A DNA stretch of 64,000 nucleotides from an uncultured Collinsella sp. (GCA_958415625.1 CATYZI010000006.1:10993-74992); one strand, 5' to 3'. Shown: positions 42,965 to 50,940, counted from the first letter of the stretch. Translations and numbers: made by a program. The notes: generated by a model not told the origin, from the sequence alone.

Positions 42965-42999
42965 CGCCCGCCGGCACCACCGCCGACGGGCGCTTTTTC
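42965..42999 (+). terminator. galM terminator
   Basis: CGCCCGCCGGC-ACCACC-GCCGACGGGCG stem followed by CTTTTTC. Confidence 0.85.
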
Positions 43000-43042
43000 A
43001 TCTTTTGGGCTCATTTTCGCTGTGACTGTATGGGTAACATAT

Positions 43043-43197
43043 CAAAACTATGTCTATTTACTACGTTTAGCCCGGGATGCTCGACCATGCACCAGTTTTT
43101 GTTTAATTCGCGAGCCGTCTACCTGCGGTTTTGTTTTTCTCAAATTCGACATGCTCGGCGATAGCCGATCGAACGTAGTAAATGAGCATAGTTTTTG
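43043..43197. repeat. 155-bp MITE/REP-like element, copy 2
   Basis: Terminal inverted repeats at 43043-43067 (start CAAAACTATGTCTATTTAC) and 43172-43197 (GTAGTAAATGAGCATAG within) with a few mismatches. The core TCTACCTGCGGTTTTG starts exactly 75 bases from the left end, as in the copy at 23700. No coding capacity. Confidence 0.75.
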
Positions 43198-43234
43198 ACA
43201 GGCGGCATCGCACGCGTCCCTCGCAAGGGCAAAA

Positions 43235-43264
43235 TGATCCGTTTTCCTCCGTCCCCAAGGATCA
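43235..43264. repeat. TGATCC...GGATCA intergenic repeat, copy 2 (inverted)
   Basis: Same unit as at 19736-19766 in the other orientation. Its terminal TGA on the minus strand is the stop codon of the EIIB-like gene ending at 43262. Confidence 0.6.
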
Positions 43265-43744
43265 GTTGAACAGATTGCCGATGGGATCGGGGGCGGAACT
43301 GGGGAGGTAGCGGATTTCTAGCTCTATGCCGAGCTCTTGCAGCTCTTTGAAGGCAGCGACGTCTGCGTCGTCTACGGCAACTGCGGGCGTTACGGAGCGC
43401 TTGCCCTCCCCTAGCCGCATGTGACCTATGCTGATCTTGGTAATGGGCACACCGCCCTTAACCAGCGCGAGTGCATCGGTGGGTGAGGCCACCATGATCA
43501 GAATCCATTGACGCGGCGTTGCGGTATGAATGCTGTCAATGGTCCTTTGCACCGAGAAAAACCGTGTCCAAACGCCTTCTGGCGCCGCCACCCTCATGGG
43601 TGCCCATTGGCGCGAATCCGCCGCGATCTCGTCGTTGACGATTAGGACAAGGTTGGAACCCACGGCTTCGTTCCACAGCTCAACGTCTTGCCCATAAATG
43701 AAACGGTCGTCGATGCGTGTGAGAAGAATCTTGGGTTGAGCCAT
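43262..43744 (-). CDS. orphan mannose-family PTS EIIB lacking the phosphorylated His
   Basis: A 160-residue homologue of the mannose/fructose/sorbose EIIB, colinear with the EIIB at 53004-53486. In active proteins the N-terminal loop reads RIDNRLVHGQV with the phosphoryl-accepting His (residue 17 here). In this protein it is RIDDRFIYGQD, so His17 is Tyr. The rest is intact (LVLIVNDEIAAD, LVKGGVPITKISIGHM, FKELQELGIELEIRYLP). No EIIA, EIIC or EIID is adjacent. It cannot phosphorylate sugar by the standard mechanism; it may be a decaying paralogue or a regulatory protein. The ribosome site before ATG 43744 is poor (GGGGCTGCC). Confidence 0.8.
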   Translation of the reverse strand: MAQPKILLTRIDDRFIYGQDVELWNEAVGSNLVLIVNDEIAADSRQWAPMRVAAPEGVWTRFFSVQRTIDSIHTATPRQWILIMVASPTDALALVKGGVPITKISIGHMRLGEGKRSVTPAVAVDDADVAAFKELQELGIELEIRYLPSSAPDPIGNLFN

Positions 43745-43833
43745 GGCAGCCCCATTCTGTTTGAGACCCGTAAGAGCAAGACATCACGCCTCCCATATTA
43801 GTGCATTTAAAGTGAGAAAAGCCGTCAGAACAC

Positions 43834-43862
43834 TTGCGCGGATTTGCGATGTCCCGTATCAT
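43834..43862 (+). promoter_or_regulatory. sigma70-type promoter of the tRNA
   Basis: TTGCGC (43834-43839), a 17-base spacer, and TATCAT (43857-43862), 39 bases before the tRNA 5' end. Confidence 0.5.
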
Positions 43863-43901
43863 AGACAGCCGTTGACGCCTCAGTTGCGTCACCACATGGC
43901 C

Positions 43902-43977
43902 GCCAGCGTAGCTCAGTTGGTAGAGCACCGCTCTCGTAAAGCGGGGGTCACCGGTTCGAGCCCGGTCGCTGGCTCCA
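43902..43977 (+). tRNA. tRNA-Thr (anticodon CGT)
   Basis: Full cloverleaf: acceptor GCCAGCG / CGCTGGC, D arm GCTC-AGTTGGTA-GAGC, anticodon stem CCGCT-CTCGTAA-AGCGG with CGT in the loop, variable GGTCA-type region, T arm ACCGG-TTCGAGC-CCGGT, discriminator T and encoded CCA. Reads ACG codons. Confidence 0.97.
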
Positions 43978-43988
43978 TTGCACAAGAT

Positions 43989-44012
43989 AGCCGCCTTCGG
44001 GCGGCTTTTTTG
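43989..44012 (+). terminator. tRNA terminator
   Basis: AGCCGCC-TTCG-GGCGGCT hairpin directly followed by a run of T residues, 12 bases after the tRNA. Confidence 0.9.
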
Positions 44013-44077
44013 TTGCCGATTTCGGACGCACATCCGCCAATCCAAGCACAACGCCGCCGGCAACTCCCCTACTCAAC

Positions 44078-44132
44078 AAAAGGCCCCGCCAACCGCGGCC
44101 TCCCAAACGGGAAACTGCGGTCAGCGGGGCTC
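44078..44132 (-). terminator. terminator downstream of the NanQ-like gene
   Basis: On the minus strand GCCCCGCTGACCGCAG pairs with CCGCGGTTGGCGGGGC and is followed by CTTTTGTTG, about 60 bases past the stop at 44191. Confidence 0.7.
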
Positions 44133-44190
44133 AAGCGCGCTCTCCCAAGGGATAACGCTCGCAACACGAACAGCTCAGCCGAGCAGTTCG

Positions 44191-44664
44191 CTACTCCTCC
44201 CAGTAAGCATCTGCAAGCAGCTTAAAGCAAATCTTCTTGACCGGCTGCGCGCCATCGCCCGGGAACTCGAGCGTGGGCATGTGAGGCTCGCCGGCAACGA
44301 ATAGCGCAAACTTGTCGTCGGCAAGATCGCCGGCGATCGAGGCATCGGAATCGACCAGATCGTAGTCGTCCTTCTCGTCAAACTCCTGAACCAGCGTCAG
44401 GCTGCCCGTGGCAACCTTAAAGGCCTCGCGACCCTCAACATCAATCTGTAGGTCGTGATAGCGCTGATGTGTCTCATAGTGAGCCTCGGTCTCGGGACGC
44501 GTCGTGGGAGCCATGACGTTCGCAAAGACCTTGTCGCCCAGAATCGGATGGCTGCCGACCTCGAGCTCCGCCGGGTCGTTCTCCTCGAGCCAGTCGATCA
44601 GCACGTCGAGGCCCTTGAGCATTCCGCGGTACTCCTCGATATCGCCCAGTGCACCGTAAATCAT
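44191..44664 (-). CDS. YhcH/YjgK/YiaL family protein (NanQ-like sugar anomerase)
   Basis: A 157-residue cupin-like protein of the DUF386 family: MIYGALGDIEEYRGM at the N-terminus, AHYETHQRYHDLQIDVEGRE with the metal-binding His/Glu residues, and GEPHMPTLEFPGDGAQPVKK near the end. Relatives speed anomerisation of sialic acids (NanQ) or act on 2-keto sugars, and they often sit in amino-sugar catabolic operons, as here next to NagA/AgaA genes. ATG 44664 is preceded by a GAGAGGGGATTTAG region. Confidence 0.8.
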   Translation of the reverse strand: MIYGALGDIEEYRGMLKGLDVLIDWLEENDPAELEVGSHPILGDKVFANVMAPTTRPETEAHYETHQRYHDLQIDVEGREAFKVATGSLTLVQEFDEKDDYDLVDSDASIAGDLADDKFALFVAGEPHMPTLEFPGDGAQPVKKICFKLLADAYWEE

Positions 44665-44696
44665 CTAAATCCCCTCTCGGATCGTTTCCTTGGCGG

Positions 44697-44835
44697 CTAC
44701 TCGGCAAACGCACTACCAAAGCTGTTGCCGCCCACATACGTCTCGACCAGGGTAAGGTCGGGACTGAACACGACAAAGTCGGCGTCGCGCCCCAGCATAA
44801 TGTTACTGCACTTGTCGTCGACATGAGCTAGCAAG
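44697..44835 (-). pseudogene. remnant of the 3' end of a nagA gene
   Basis: Forty-four codons on the minus strand read ...IMLGRDADFVVFSPDLTL then VETYVGGNSFGSAFAE and a stop. They align without gaps to the C-terminus of the complete NagA at 47556 (IMPGRDADFVVFDHELTL, VETYVGGQSVGNAFTE). There is no start codon or upstream nagA sequence; lacC copy 2 abuts it. Several substitutions show it is not a very recent copy. Confidence 0.8.
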
Positions 44836-44861
44836 CGATGCCGGGGCCGACGCCCAAACTC

Positions 44862-45797
44862 CTACAGCTCGGTCACGACAACGCCGTTGTAGACCTCGTC
44901 CCAACGATCCATGACCAGATGGCCGGTCATGGGATCCATGGCGTTGAGCTTGCCGCAGGTGTTGGCGGTACGCAGCACCGTCTCGTCGTCGGCGCCGGCA
45001 GCAATCGCATGTGCGAAGCCGGCAATGGTCGAATCGCCAGAGCCCGTAGCGTTAACGGCGGGGATATCGGGGGTCTTGGCGCGGAACGCGCGGCCGTTAT
45101 GGAAGCCAACGGAGCCGGCAGCGCCCATGGACACGACGACCCAGGGGATATCGGAGAAGCGGGCATCAGAGGCGAGCGCGGCGCGGAGCTCTTCCACATC
45201 GTCGGCGGTAAAGCTCGTGCCCAGAAGGCCGTTGATCTCGGTCAGGTTAGGCTTAACCAGCTCGGGCTTGACCTCAGACTTAAGGGCTGCCTCGAGCGAA
45301 GCACCCGAGGTATCGAGTAGCACCTTGGCGCCGGCGTTCTCGGCAATGCCCGTGATCTTGGCGTAGTAGTCCGCCTCGACACCACGGGGCAGCGAACCCG
45401 AGATGGTGACGACGTCGGCCTTGCCCGCAAGCTCGGTAAACTTGGCGGTAAAGGCATCGAGCTCTTCGGGGGCAATCGTCGGGCCGCTCTCGAGCAGCTC
45501 GGTCTGGTTGCCGGCGTGAAGGATGTTGAGGCAAATACGAGTCTCGCCCTTGATGGGTACAAAATCATTCTTAATGCCGTTGGCGTCCATGAGCTCGGCC
45601 ATGTAGGCGCCCATGTGGCCGCCGAGCAGACCGGTTGCCACAACGTCGTCGCCCAGCTGGCCCAGCACACGGGCCACGTTGAGGCCCTTGCCGCCGGCGG
45701 TCTTTTCGGGCGTCACGCGGTTGACGTCGTCGATAATGAGCTCATCGAGCTGATAGCGCGTATCGACAGACGGGTTCATCGTAACGGTGAGGATCAT
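44862..45797 (-). CDS. lacC: tagatose-6-phosphate kinase (PfkB family), second copy
   Basis: A 311-residue PfkB kinase, about 85 percent identical by eye to the gene at 19978 and exactly the same length. It has TVTMNPSVDTRYQLDELI, KTAGGKGLNVARVLGQL and NATGSGDSTIAGFAHAIAAG. Its neighbours are a LacX-like epimerase, NagA/AgaA and AgaS, so here it likely serves the galactosamine branch, phosphorylating the tagatose-6-P that AgaS produces. ATG 45797 follows AAGGAGCTAAAA. A 1-phosphofructokinase activity cannot be excluded. Confidence 0.85.
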   Translation of the reverse strand: MILTVTMNPSVDTRYQLDELIIDDVNRVTPEKTAGGKGLNVARVLGQLGDDVVATGLLGGHMGAYMAELMDANGIKNDFVPIKGETRICLNILHAGNQTELLESGPTIAPEELDAFTAKFTELAGKADVVTISGSLPRGVEADYYAKITGIAENAGAKVLLDTSGASLEAALKSEVKPELVKPNLTEINGLLGTSFTADDVEELRAALASDARFSDIPWVVVSMGAAGSVGFHNGRAFRAKTPDIPAVNATGSGDSTIAGFAHAIAAGADDETVLRTANTCGKLNAMDPMTGHLVMDRWDEVYNGVVVTEL

Positions 45798-45856
45798 TTT
45801 TAGCTCCTTATCTCGCAGGCTCCTTGTGCCTCGCGATACGAGTCGACAAAACGGAA

Positions 45857-46738
45857 TTACAGAATCTCAATCGTGAACGAGCGAACGACGGTCTCCTTGG
45901 GCTTGGCAACAAGGCAGCCACGCTTATGCTCAAGCACGTCGTCCTCATCGGAACAGGTCGAAAGGCCGCCCCAGGGCTCAACTGCCACAAAATCGCCCTC
46001 AGGCTTACTCCACACAATGAGATACGGGAAACCCTCAAAGCTCAAGCGAACGCCCTTGTCCTCGCCCTTCTTTGAAAGCGTGACCTGACGGCTCTCGAGC
46101 ACGTCAAAGATGGTCTCCGCAAAATCGAAGAGCTCATGCGACAGAGGCAGCGTCTTTCCCACCATGGGGTTCTTGGAGCGGTTAGCTACATCAATCAATC
46201 CGGTCGAGGGTACGGCGGTGCAAAGCTCCGCAGCCTCGTCTTTCTCGAAGCGCAACTCGTAGTCCGTATAGGCCTCGCCCTCATCGAGCGGGCACCTAAA
46301 GCCGGGGTGCCCACCGATAAAGAACGGCATGTCCTCGGTGCCCTCGTTGGTAACCTCATAGGAGACACGCACGGCGGCGTCCTCGAGCGTATAGCGGGCG
46401 ACAAGTTTAAACGGATACGGATAATCGCTCAGCAGCGCGGCGTTATCCTCCGAAGCCAGGCACATCGCCAACTCGTTCTCGCCTTGGCTCAGCAGCTTCC
46501 ACTCCTGCTTGCGCGCAAACCCGTGACGGGCGAGCTTCACATGATGCCCGGCAAACGTCATGGCGCTGTTGTCGCGCAAGCCTCCGCAAATCGGGAAGCA
46601 AATCGGTGCCTGGCCGGACCACACGGCGGGATCGCCCTGCCACAGATACTCGCGACCTCCAGCCTCGATCGAGGTAAACGAACCGCCAGCCGTGGAAACC
46701 TTAATAGAAATCGAATCGTTGGAGAGAGCGTATTCCAT
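45857..46738 (-). CDS. aldose 1-epimerase family protein, LacX-like
   Basis: A 293-residue protein of the galactose-mutarotase-like superfamily: GGSFTSIEAGGREYLWQGDP, CFPICGGLRDNSAMTFAGHH, KLARHGFARKQEWKLL, FIGGHPGFRCPLDEGEAYTD and, at the end, AVEPWGGLSTCSDEDDVLEH. LacX of lactococcal lac operons and YeaD-type proteins share this layout. Probably a sugar or sugar-phosphate mutarotase in the tagatose pathway; the substrate is unproven. ATG 46738 follows CGAAAGGATGGGCA. It is 59 bases upstream of lacC copy 2 and likely cotranscribed. Confidence 0.8.
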   Translation of the reverse strand: MEYALSNDSISIKVSTAGGSFTSIEAGGREYLWQGDPAVWSGQAPICFPICGGLRDNSAMTFAGHHVKLARHGFARKQEWKLLSQGENELAMCLASEDNAALLSDYPYPFKLVARYTLEDAAVRVSYEVTNEGTEDMPFFIGGHPGFRCPLDEGEAYTDYELRFEKDEAAELCTAVPSTGLIDVANRSKNPMVGKTLPLSHELFDFAETIFDVLESRQVTLSKKGEDKGVRLSFEGFPYLIVWSKPEGDFVAVEPWGGLSTCSDEDDVLEHKRGCLVAKPKETVVRSFTIEIL

Positions 46739-46895
46739 TGCCCATCCTTTCGAAATACTGCTTTTTTGCTCGCAAGTACCCGTCTCGGCCCTGGCCAAAG
46801 GACAAACCCGCACGTTCATCGATGCGTCCGGTATCCCAGCCATGCAACGGGGTACCATACAGACATTGATGCAATTACAGCTGAAAGGCCTTCTT

Positions 46896-47480
46896 ATGCG
46901 AACCATCATCCTCTACGCCTCGCGCCATCACGGCAATACGAAAAAGCTCGTGGACGCCATCGTCGAGGCGCACCCCGAGATCGATACCCTCGACGTCAAG
47001 GCGCTCGGTAAAAATGAGTACCCCGACCTGCACGAATATCATCTAATCGGTGTCGCCACGGGCATCTATTACTCCGAAATCGACAAGGACATGGCACGCG
47101 TGCTCACTAACGTGCTGCAGCCGCAGGACAAGGTGTTTGGCCTTATGACCTACGGTGGCAAAAACAAGTGGTACGGCAAGGATATCGATGGTATCTGCCG
47201 CATGAGGCAGGCAATCTTTATGGGTGTCTACGGCTGCCCCGGCTTTGATACGTGGGGGCCGTTCAAATTCACCGGCGGTGTCCAAAAGGGACACCCGACC
47301 GCTGAGGAAATTAAGGGCGCCGTCGACTTCTTCGACAAGATCGAAGACGAGTATGGCGACATCATCGTCGAAGAGTACGCCAAGCGCGAGAAGCGCCTAG
47401 CATACGAGAAGGAGCATCCTGCAGGAGGCCTGGTGGCCGGCGTTAAGCGCACGGCAAAGAAGATCGCTAACAAGCTGTAA
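46896..47480 (+). CDS. flavodoxin family protein
   Basis: A 194-residue FMN-binding electron carrier or flavoprotein: N-terminal phosphate loop IILYASRHHGNTKKLVDAI, GVATGIYYSEIDKDMARVL and MTYGGKNKWYGKDIDG for the isoalloxazine site. A C-terminal basic tail (GGLVAGVKRTAKKIANKL) is longer than in simple flavodoxins. ATG 46896 follows GAAAGGCCTTCTT. It is divergent from the LacX-like gene and stands alone. Confidence 0.82.
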   Translation: MRTIILYASRHHGNTKKLVDAIVEAHPEIDTLDVKALGKNEYPDLHEYHLIGVATGIYYSEIDKDMARVLTNVLQPQDKVFGLMTYGGKNKWYGKDIDGICRMRQAIFMGVYGCPGFDTWGPFKFTGGVQKGHPTAEEIKGAVDFFDKIEDEYGDIIVEEYAKREKRLAYEKEHPAGGLVAGVKRTAKKIANKL

Positions 47481-47511
47481 CTGTGAAGGTGCTTTTGAGC
47501 GTTTAACCCAT

Positions 47512-47549
47512 ACGGCGGGTCCGAGCAGATTCGGGCCCGCCGTCTTTTT
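47512..47549. terminator. bidirectional terminator between flavodoxin and nagA
   Basis: ACGGCGGGTCCGA / TCGGGCCCGCCGT stem then CTTTTTC, shared by two convergent genes. Confidence 0.85.
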
Positions 47550-47555
47550 CCATCG

Positions 47556-48725
47556 TTACTCGGTAAAGGCGTTGCCGACGCTCTGGCCGCCAACATACGT
47601 CTCGACGAGGGTGAGCTCATGGTCGAACACGACAAAGTCGGCGTCGCGACCCGGCATGATGCTGCCGCACTTATCCTCGATGTGCGCGGAGCGTGCCGGC
47701 ACCTCGGTTGCCATGCGAATGGCGATATCGGCGCTGGCGATGCCCCAGTCGACAATGTTCTTGACGCCCTGGGCAAGCGTGAGCACCGAGCCGGCAATGC
47801 TCTTGCCGTCGGCGAGCCAGCACAGGTTGTCCTTCATGATGACGTCCATGCCGCCGCTGGTGTAGCTGCCCTCGGGCATTCCGCCGCAGCCAAGGCAGTC
47901 GGTGATGAGCACCGTGTGCTGCCAGCCCTTTGCCTGCAGCAGTGCCTTGATGGCGGCAGGGTTCACGTGCTTGCCGTCACAGATGATCTCGGCGTAGGTC
48001 TCGGGCGTGGACATGGCGGCACCCACGACACCGGGCTCACGGTGATGCAGTCCGCGCTGGCCGTTATAGGTATGCGTAAAGCAGCTGGCACCGGCGTTGA
48101 TGGCGGCGATGCACTCATCGTAGGTGGCGTCGGAGTGACCGATGCTGGTCACCACGCCCTTGGCGTTCAGAGCAGCCGCATAAGCAGCGGCACCGTCGCG
48201 CTCGGCCGCCATGGCGCTCTTAACGATGCGACCACCCGCAGCTTCCTGCCACTGGTCGAAGACCTCCTCGGAGGGATCGATCAGATAAGCGGGGTTCTGC
48301 GCGCCCACGTGTTTCATGGTAAAGAAGGGGCCCTCCAGGTAGATGCCCTGAATGCGAGCACCGCAGAAGTCGGGGCCGCGGCCCTCGTCCGCCTGGGCGA
48401 TGGCGGCGCAGGCGTCCTTGATCTGCTCGACGCCATCGGTGAACGTCGTGGGCAGCCAGCTGGTGGTACCGCGACGGGCGAGTTCGGTCGAGCTGATATC
48501 GATGCCCTCGGGATCGTTATCGGTAGTTGAGTGGTTGTAGAAGCCATGGATGTGAGTATCGACCATACCCGGTGCGATCCACGATCCCGTGTAGTCCTTA
48601 ATCTCGCAAGAGGGCTCATCGGCCTGCCAGGCGCCAAAGACGCCATCCTCGACCATAAGATAGCCGCCCAGTTGCGGGCCTGCCGGCAAGAAGAACTTGT
48701 CAGCCTTAATTGCGTACGTGCTCAT
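47556..48725 (-). CDS. nagA: N-acetylhexosamine-6-phosphate deacetylase (NagA/AgaA)
   Basis: Removes acetate from GlcNAc-6-P or GalNAc-6-P in the cytosol. The 389-residue amidohydrolase has VDTHIHGFYNHS (metal HxH), IYLEGPFF (metal Glu), TSIGHSDATYDE (His), CFTHTYNGQRGLHHREPG (His) and VLITDCLGCGGMPEGSY with the catalytic Asp. The genes AgaS, GntR and a mannose-type PTS beside it favour GalNAc-6-P (AgaA), but sequence alone does not separate the two activities. ATG 48725 follows GCGAGGAGTGCAT. The 3' end of a second copy survives at 44697-44835. Confidence 0.88.
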   Translation of the reverse strand: MSTYAIKADKFFLPAGPQLGGYLMVEDGVFGAWQADEPSCEIKDYTGSWIAPGMVDTHIHGFYNHSTTDNDPEGIDISSTELARRGTTSWLPTTFTDGVEQIKDACAAIAQADEGRGPDFCGARIQGIYLEGPFFTMKHVGAQNPAYLIDPSEEVFDQWQEAAGGRIVKSAMAAERDGAAAYAAALNAKGVVTSIGHSDATYDECIAAINAGASCFTHTYNGQRGLHHREPGVVGAAMSTPETYAEIICDGKHVNPAAIKALLQAKGWQHTVLITDCLGCGGMPEGSYTSGGMDVIMKDNLCWLADGKSIAGSVLTLAQGVKNIVDWGIASADIAIRMATEVPARSAHIEDKCGSIMPGRDADFVVFDHELTLVETYVGGQSVGNAFTE

Positions 48726-48787
48726 ATGCACTCCTCGCTTCTAAAGCAGTTGACTGTGGTGTTGCTTATACCCAGCTCACGTAAAAC

Positions 48788-48826
48788 AAAAAGCGCCCGC
48801 CCGCCGTTATGAGCGGACGGGCGCCC
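48788..48826 (-). terminator. agaS terminator
   Basis: On the minus strand GGGCGCCCGTCCGCTC, loop, and GGCGGGCGCTTTTTG, between agaS and nagA. Partial read-through into nagA is possible. Confidence 0.7.
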
Positions 48827-48842
48827 TTACAGGGGGACGCGA

Positions 48843-50009
48843 TTAAGCGGTGAAGGGGTGAATCGTCACGCCCTTAACCACGCGGTTGACCGTGCCGGTG
48901 GGGCTCGGCGTATCGGGCGTGTTGCCCACGCGCACGGAGTTGAGCAGGCTGATAGCCTGGGCAAACATCACGAACGGCAGAGCAAGGTAGCCCTCGGGAA
49001 GCGCCTCGTAGCCCTTAAAGGTGAAGGACTCACCCTCATAGACGGTGGCACCTTCCTGCTGAACGGCGACGGTGTGCTGAGCGATCTTGTCGCCACCGAT
49101 CTCGTTGAGGATGTCGATGTCGTACTGACGGGTGTAGGCGTCGTTGTTGACGAACACGAAGACGAGCGTCTTATCGTCGACGAAGGACTTAGGTCCATGA
49201 CGATAGCCCATGGAGGTGTCGTAGGAAGTAGCGACCAGACCGTGAGCGAGCTCGAGGATCTTGAGCTGGCTCTCCTGGGCAAGGCCACCGAAGGAGCCAG
49301 AGCCCAAGTAGGTCACGCGGTTGAAGTCGCCAGCCAGGTAATCGGCGATCTCAGGCTCACGAGCGATGACCTCCTCGCCCATCTTGGCGATGGTCTCGAC
49401 CCACTCGGCCTTCTGCTCGTCAGAGGCAGTGTCGAAAATAAGGGTGGAGAGCAGGGTCATGCAGGAATAAGAACCGGTCATGGCGAAGCCCTTGTCGTTG
49501 GCGCGCGGAATGAGCAGCGTCAGCGCATTGGGATCATCGGCAGACTCAACGGCGAGCTTGCCCTCGGGAGCGCAGGTGATGTTGAGGAACTTGACGTTGT
49601 GGACGAGCTCCTTGGCAACGGCAACGGCGGCAAGGCTCTCGGGGCTGTTGCCAGAGCGGGCAAAGGAAACCACGAGTGTGGGATCCTCGGCGCGCAGGAA
49701 ATCGCGCGGAGCGCTCACGATGTCGGTCGTGGCGATGGGCTTAAAGTCGTAGAGATCAGTGTTGCCAGCGTGACGCAGGTACGGGGCGCAGGTATCGCCA
49801 ACGTAGTCGGACGTACCGGCACCGGTGAAGACAACGGACAGACGGCCCTCGCCCATAGCACGAGCCTCGGCCAGGAAGGCCTCGATGGCCTCCTTGTTCT
49901 CGCGATAGATGTTGAGCGTATCACGCCAAAGCTCGGGCTGCTGAGCAATCTCGGCCGTGGTGATCTGGGCGCCGAGCTCGGTGAGCTCCTCGACACTCTT
50001 CTCGAACAT
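48843..50009 (-). CDS. agaS: AgaS-type SIS-domain sugar-phosphate deaminase/isomerase
   Basis: Converts galactosamine-6-P to tagatose-6-P and ammonia in GalNAc catabolism. The 388-residue protein has two SIS domains: VVFTGAGTSDYVGDTCAPYL and VVSFARSGNSPESLAAVAVA in the first (residues 60-200), VTYLGSGSFGGLAQESQLKI and TSYDTSMGYRHGPKSFVDDK in the second (residues 220-385). The length and YRHGPKSFV match AgaS, not GlmS or NagB. ATG 50009 follows AGAGAGAGG. A GntR operator lies 62 bases upstream. Confidence 0.88.
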   Translation of the reverse strand: MFEKSVEELTELGAQITTAEIAQQPELWRDTLNIYRENKEAIEAFLAEARAMGEGRLSVVFTGAGTSDYVGDTCAPYLRHAGNTDLYDFKPIATTDIVSAPRDFLRAEDPTLVVSFARSGNSPESLAAVAVAKELVHNVKFLNITCAPEGKLAVESADDPNALTLLIPRANDKGFAMTGSYSCMTLLSTLIFDTASDEQKAEWVETIAKMGEEVIAREPEIADYLAGDFNRVTYLGSGSFGGLAQESQLKILELAHGLVATSYDTSMGYRHGPKSFVDDKTLVFVFVNNDAYTRQYDIDILNEIGGDKIAQHTVAVQQEGATVYEGESFTFKGYEALPEGYLALPFVMFAQAISLLNSVRVGNTPDTPSPTGTVNRVVKGVTIHPFTA

Positions 50010-50065
50010 TTCTAATACCTCTCTCTAGAAGTAATCCTCTGACGTGCAATTATACACTTCGGTTG

Positions 50066-50086
50066 GTTATCTGGTAGTAACCAGTT
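50066..50086. promoter_or_regulatory. GntR operator upstream of agaS
   Basis: CTGGTAGTAACCAG (50071-50084), arms CTGGT/ACCAG around AGTA, extended by TT/AA flanks. A matching site lies at 54364-54377 upstream of the PTS operon. Confidence 0.65.
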
Positions 50087-50123
50087 AAATGCAAAGAATC
50101 ACCATATGGAAACGATGCGGACA

Positions 50124-50855
50124 CTAGTTGCTACGCTGGTGGTAAACCTTGTATTTAAACTGATCGGCACGAGCAACCGAGAGTGTATACTCCACAACCT
50201 CGTTTGACTCGTTATACGTAGTCCTGACCAAATCGAGCACAGGCGAGCCCTCGACAATTCCCAAAAGGTGGGCGTCGGTGGGACGGGCTATGCTCGCATA
50301 GAACTCCTCTTCGGCCACGCGTATCTTTTGCTGAAAGTCTTGCTCAATCACATCGTAAAGCGGCTTACGCTCCAGCAGCGGTCGCTTTAGGGACAGAAAT
50401 TGACGAACCGGTAGATAGCTGCGTTCGACCATCATGGGCATGTTGTCGGCAGAACGAAGGCGCTTAAGCTTAAAAATGCGATCACCGATACGCAATCCCA
50501 TATGCTCGGCCAGATTCTTATCGGCCTCCATCTCGCAAAACTCGAGAATCGTGGTCTCGGGGTCGCGACCCATCGCGCGCATCTGCTCGGTAAAGCTGTA
50601 GGACTGCATAAGATTGGTTGCCTTTGCCGAACGGTCGGTCACAAAGGTACCGCGACCGTGCTGCCGAACCACCAGTCCTAAACGCTCCAGTTCCTGCAGA
50701 GCCAGGCGTACCGTAGTGCGCGAGAGACCATAGCGCTCCGAAAGCTCGCGCTCGGAAGGAATCATGTCACCGGCGCGATATTCATGGTCAATCATTTCGG
50801 TCAGAATATCGACCAGCTGATCGTACAGCGGTTGCTTACGCGCTCCGATCGCCAT
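50124..50855 (-). CDS. GntR/HutC-family regulator of the amino-sugar genes
   Basis: A 243-residue regulator. Residues 10-75 are the GntR winged helix (EYRAGDMIPSERELSERYGL, SRTTVRLALQELERLG), and residues 95-240 are a UTRA effector domain (FEQ-type fold; ARVDQF-like end VARADQFKYKV). HutC-type regulators such as NagR and AgaR bind phosphorylated amino sugars. The gene sits between agaS and the mannose-type PTS operon, and matching inverted repeats lie before both, so it most likely represses them until GalN-6-P or GlcN-6-P appears. ATG 50855 follows AAAGGGAGGATAGG. Confidence 0.88.
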   Translation of the reverse strand: MAIGARKQPLYDQLVDILTEMIDHEYRAGDMIPSERELSERYGLSRTTVRLALQELERLGLVVRQHGRGTFVTDRSAKATNLMQSYSFTEQMRAMGRDPETTILEFCEMEADKNLAEHMGLRIGDRIFKLKRLRSADNMPMMVERSYLPVRQFLSLKRPLLERKPLYDVIEQDFQQKIRVAEEEFYASIARPTDAHLLGIVEGSPVLDLVRTTYNESNEVVEYTLSVARADQFKYKVYHQRSN

Positions 50856-50940
50856 CCTATCCTCCCTTTTGCTCGAATTCGGCTAACTACCTAGGGTGTT
50901 AAGCATTATCAGTCCGCAACACCCGAATCATCAAGAAAAC

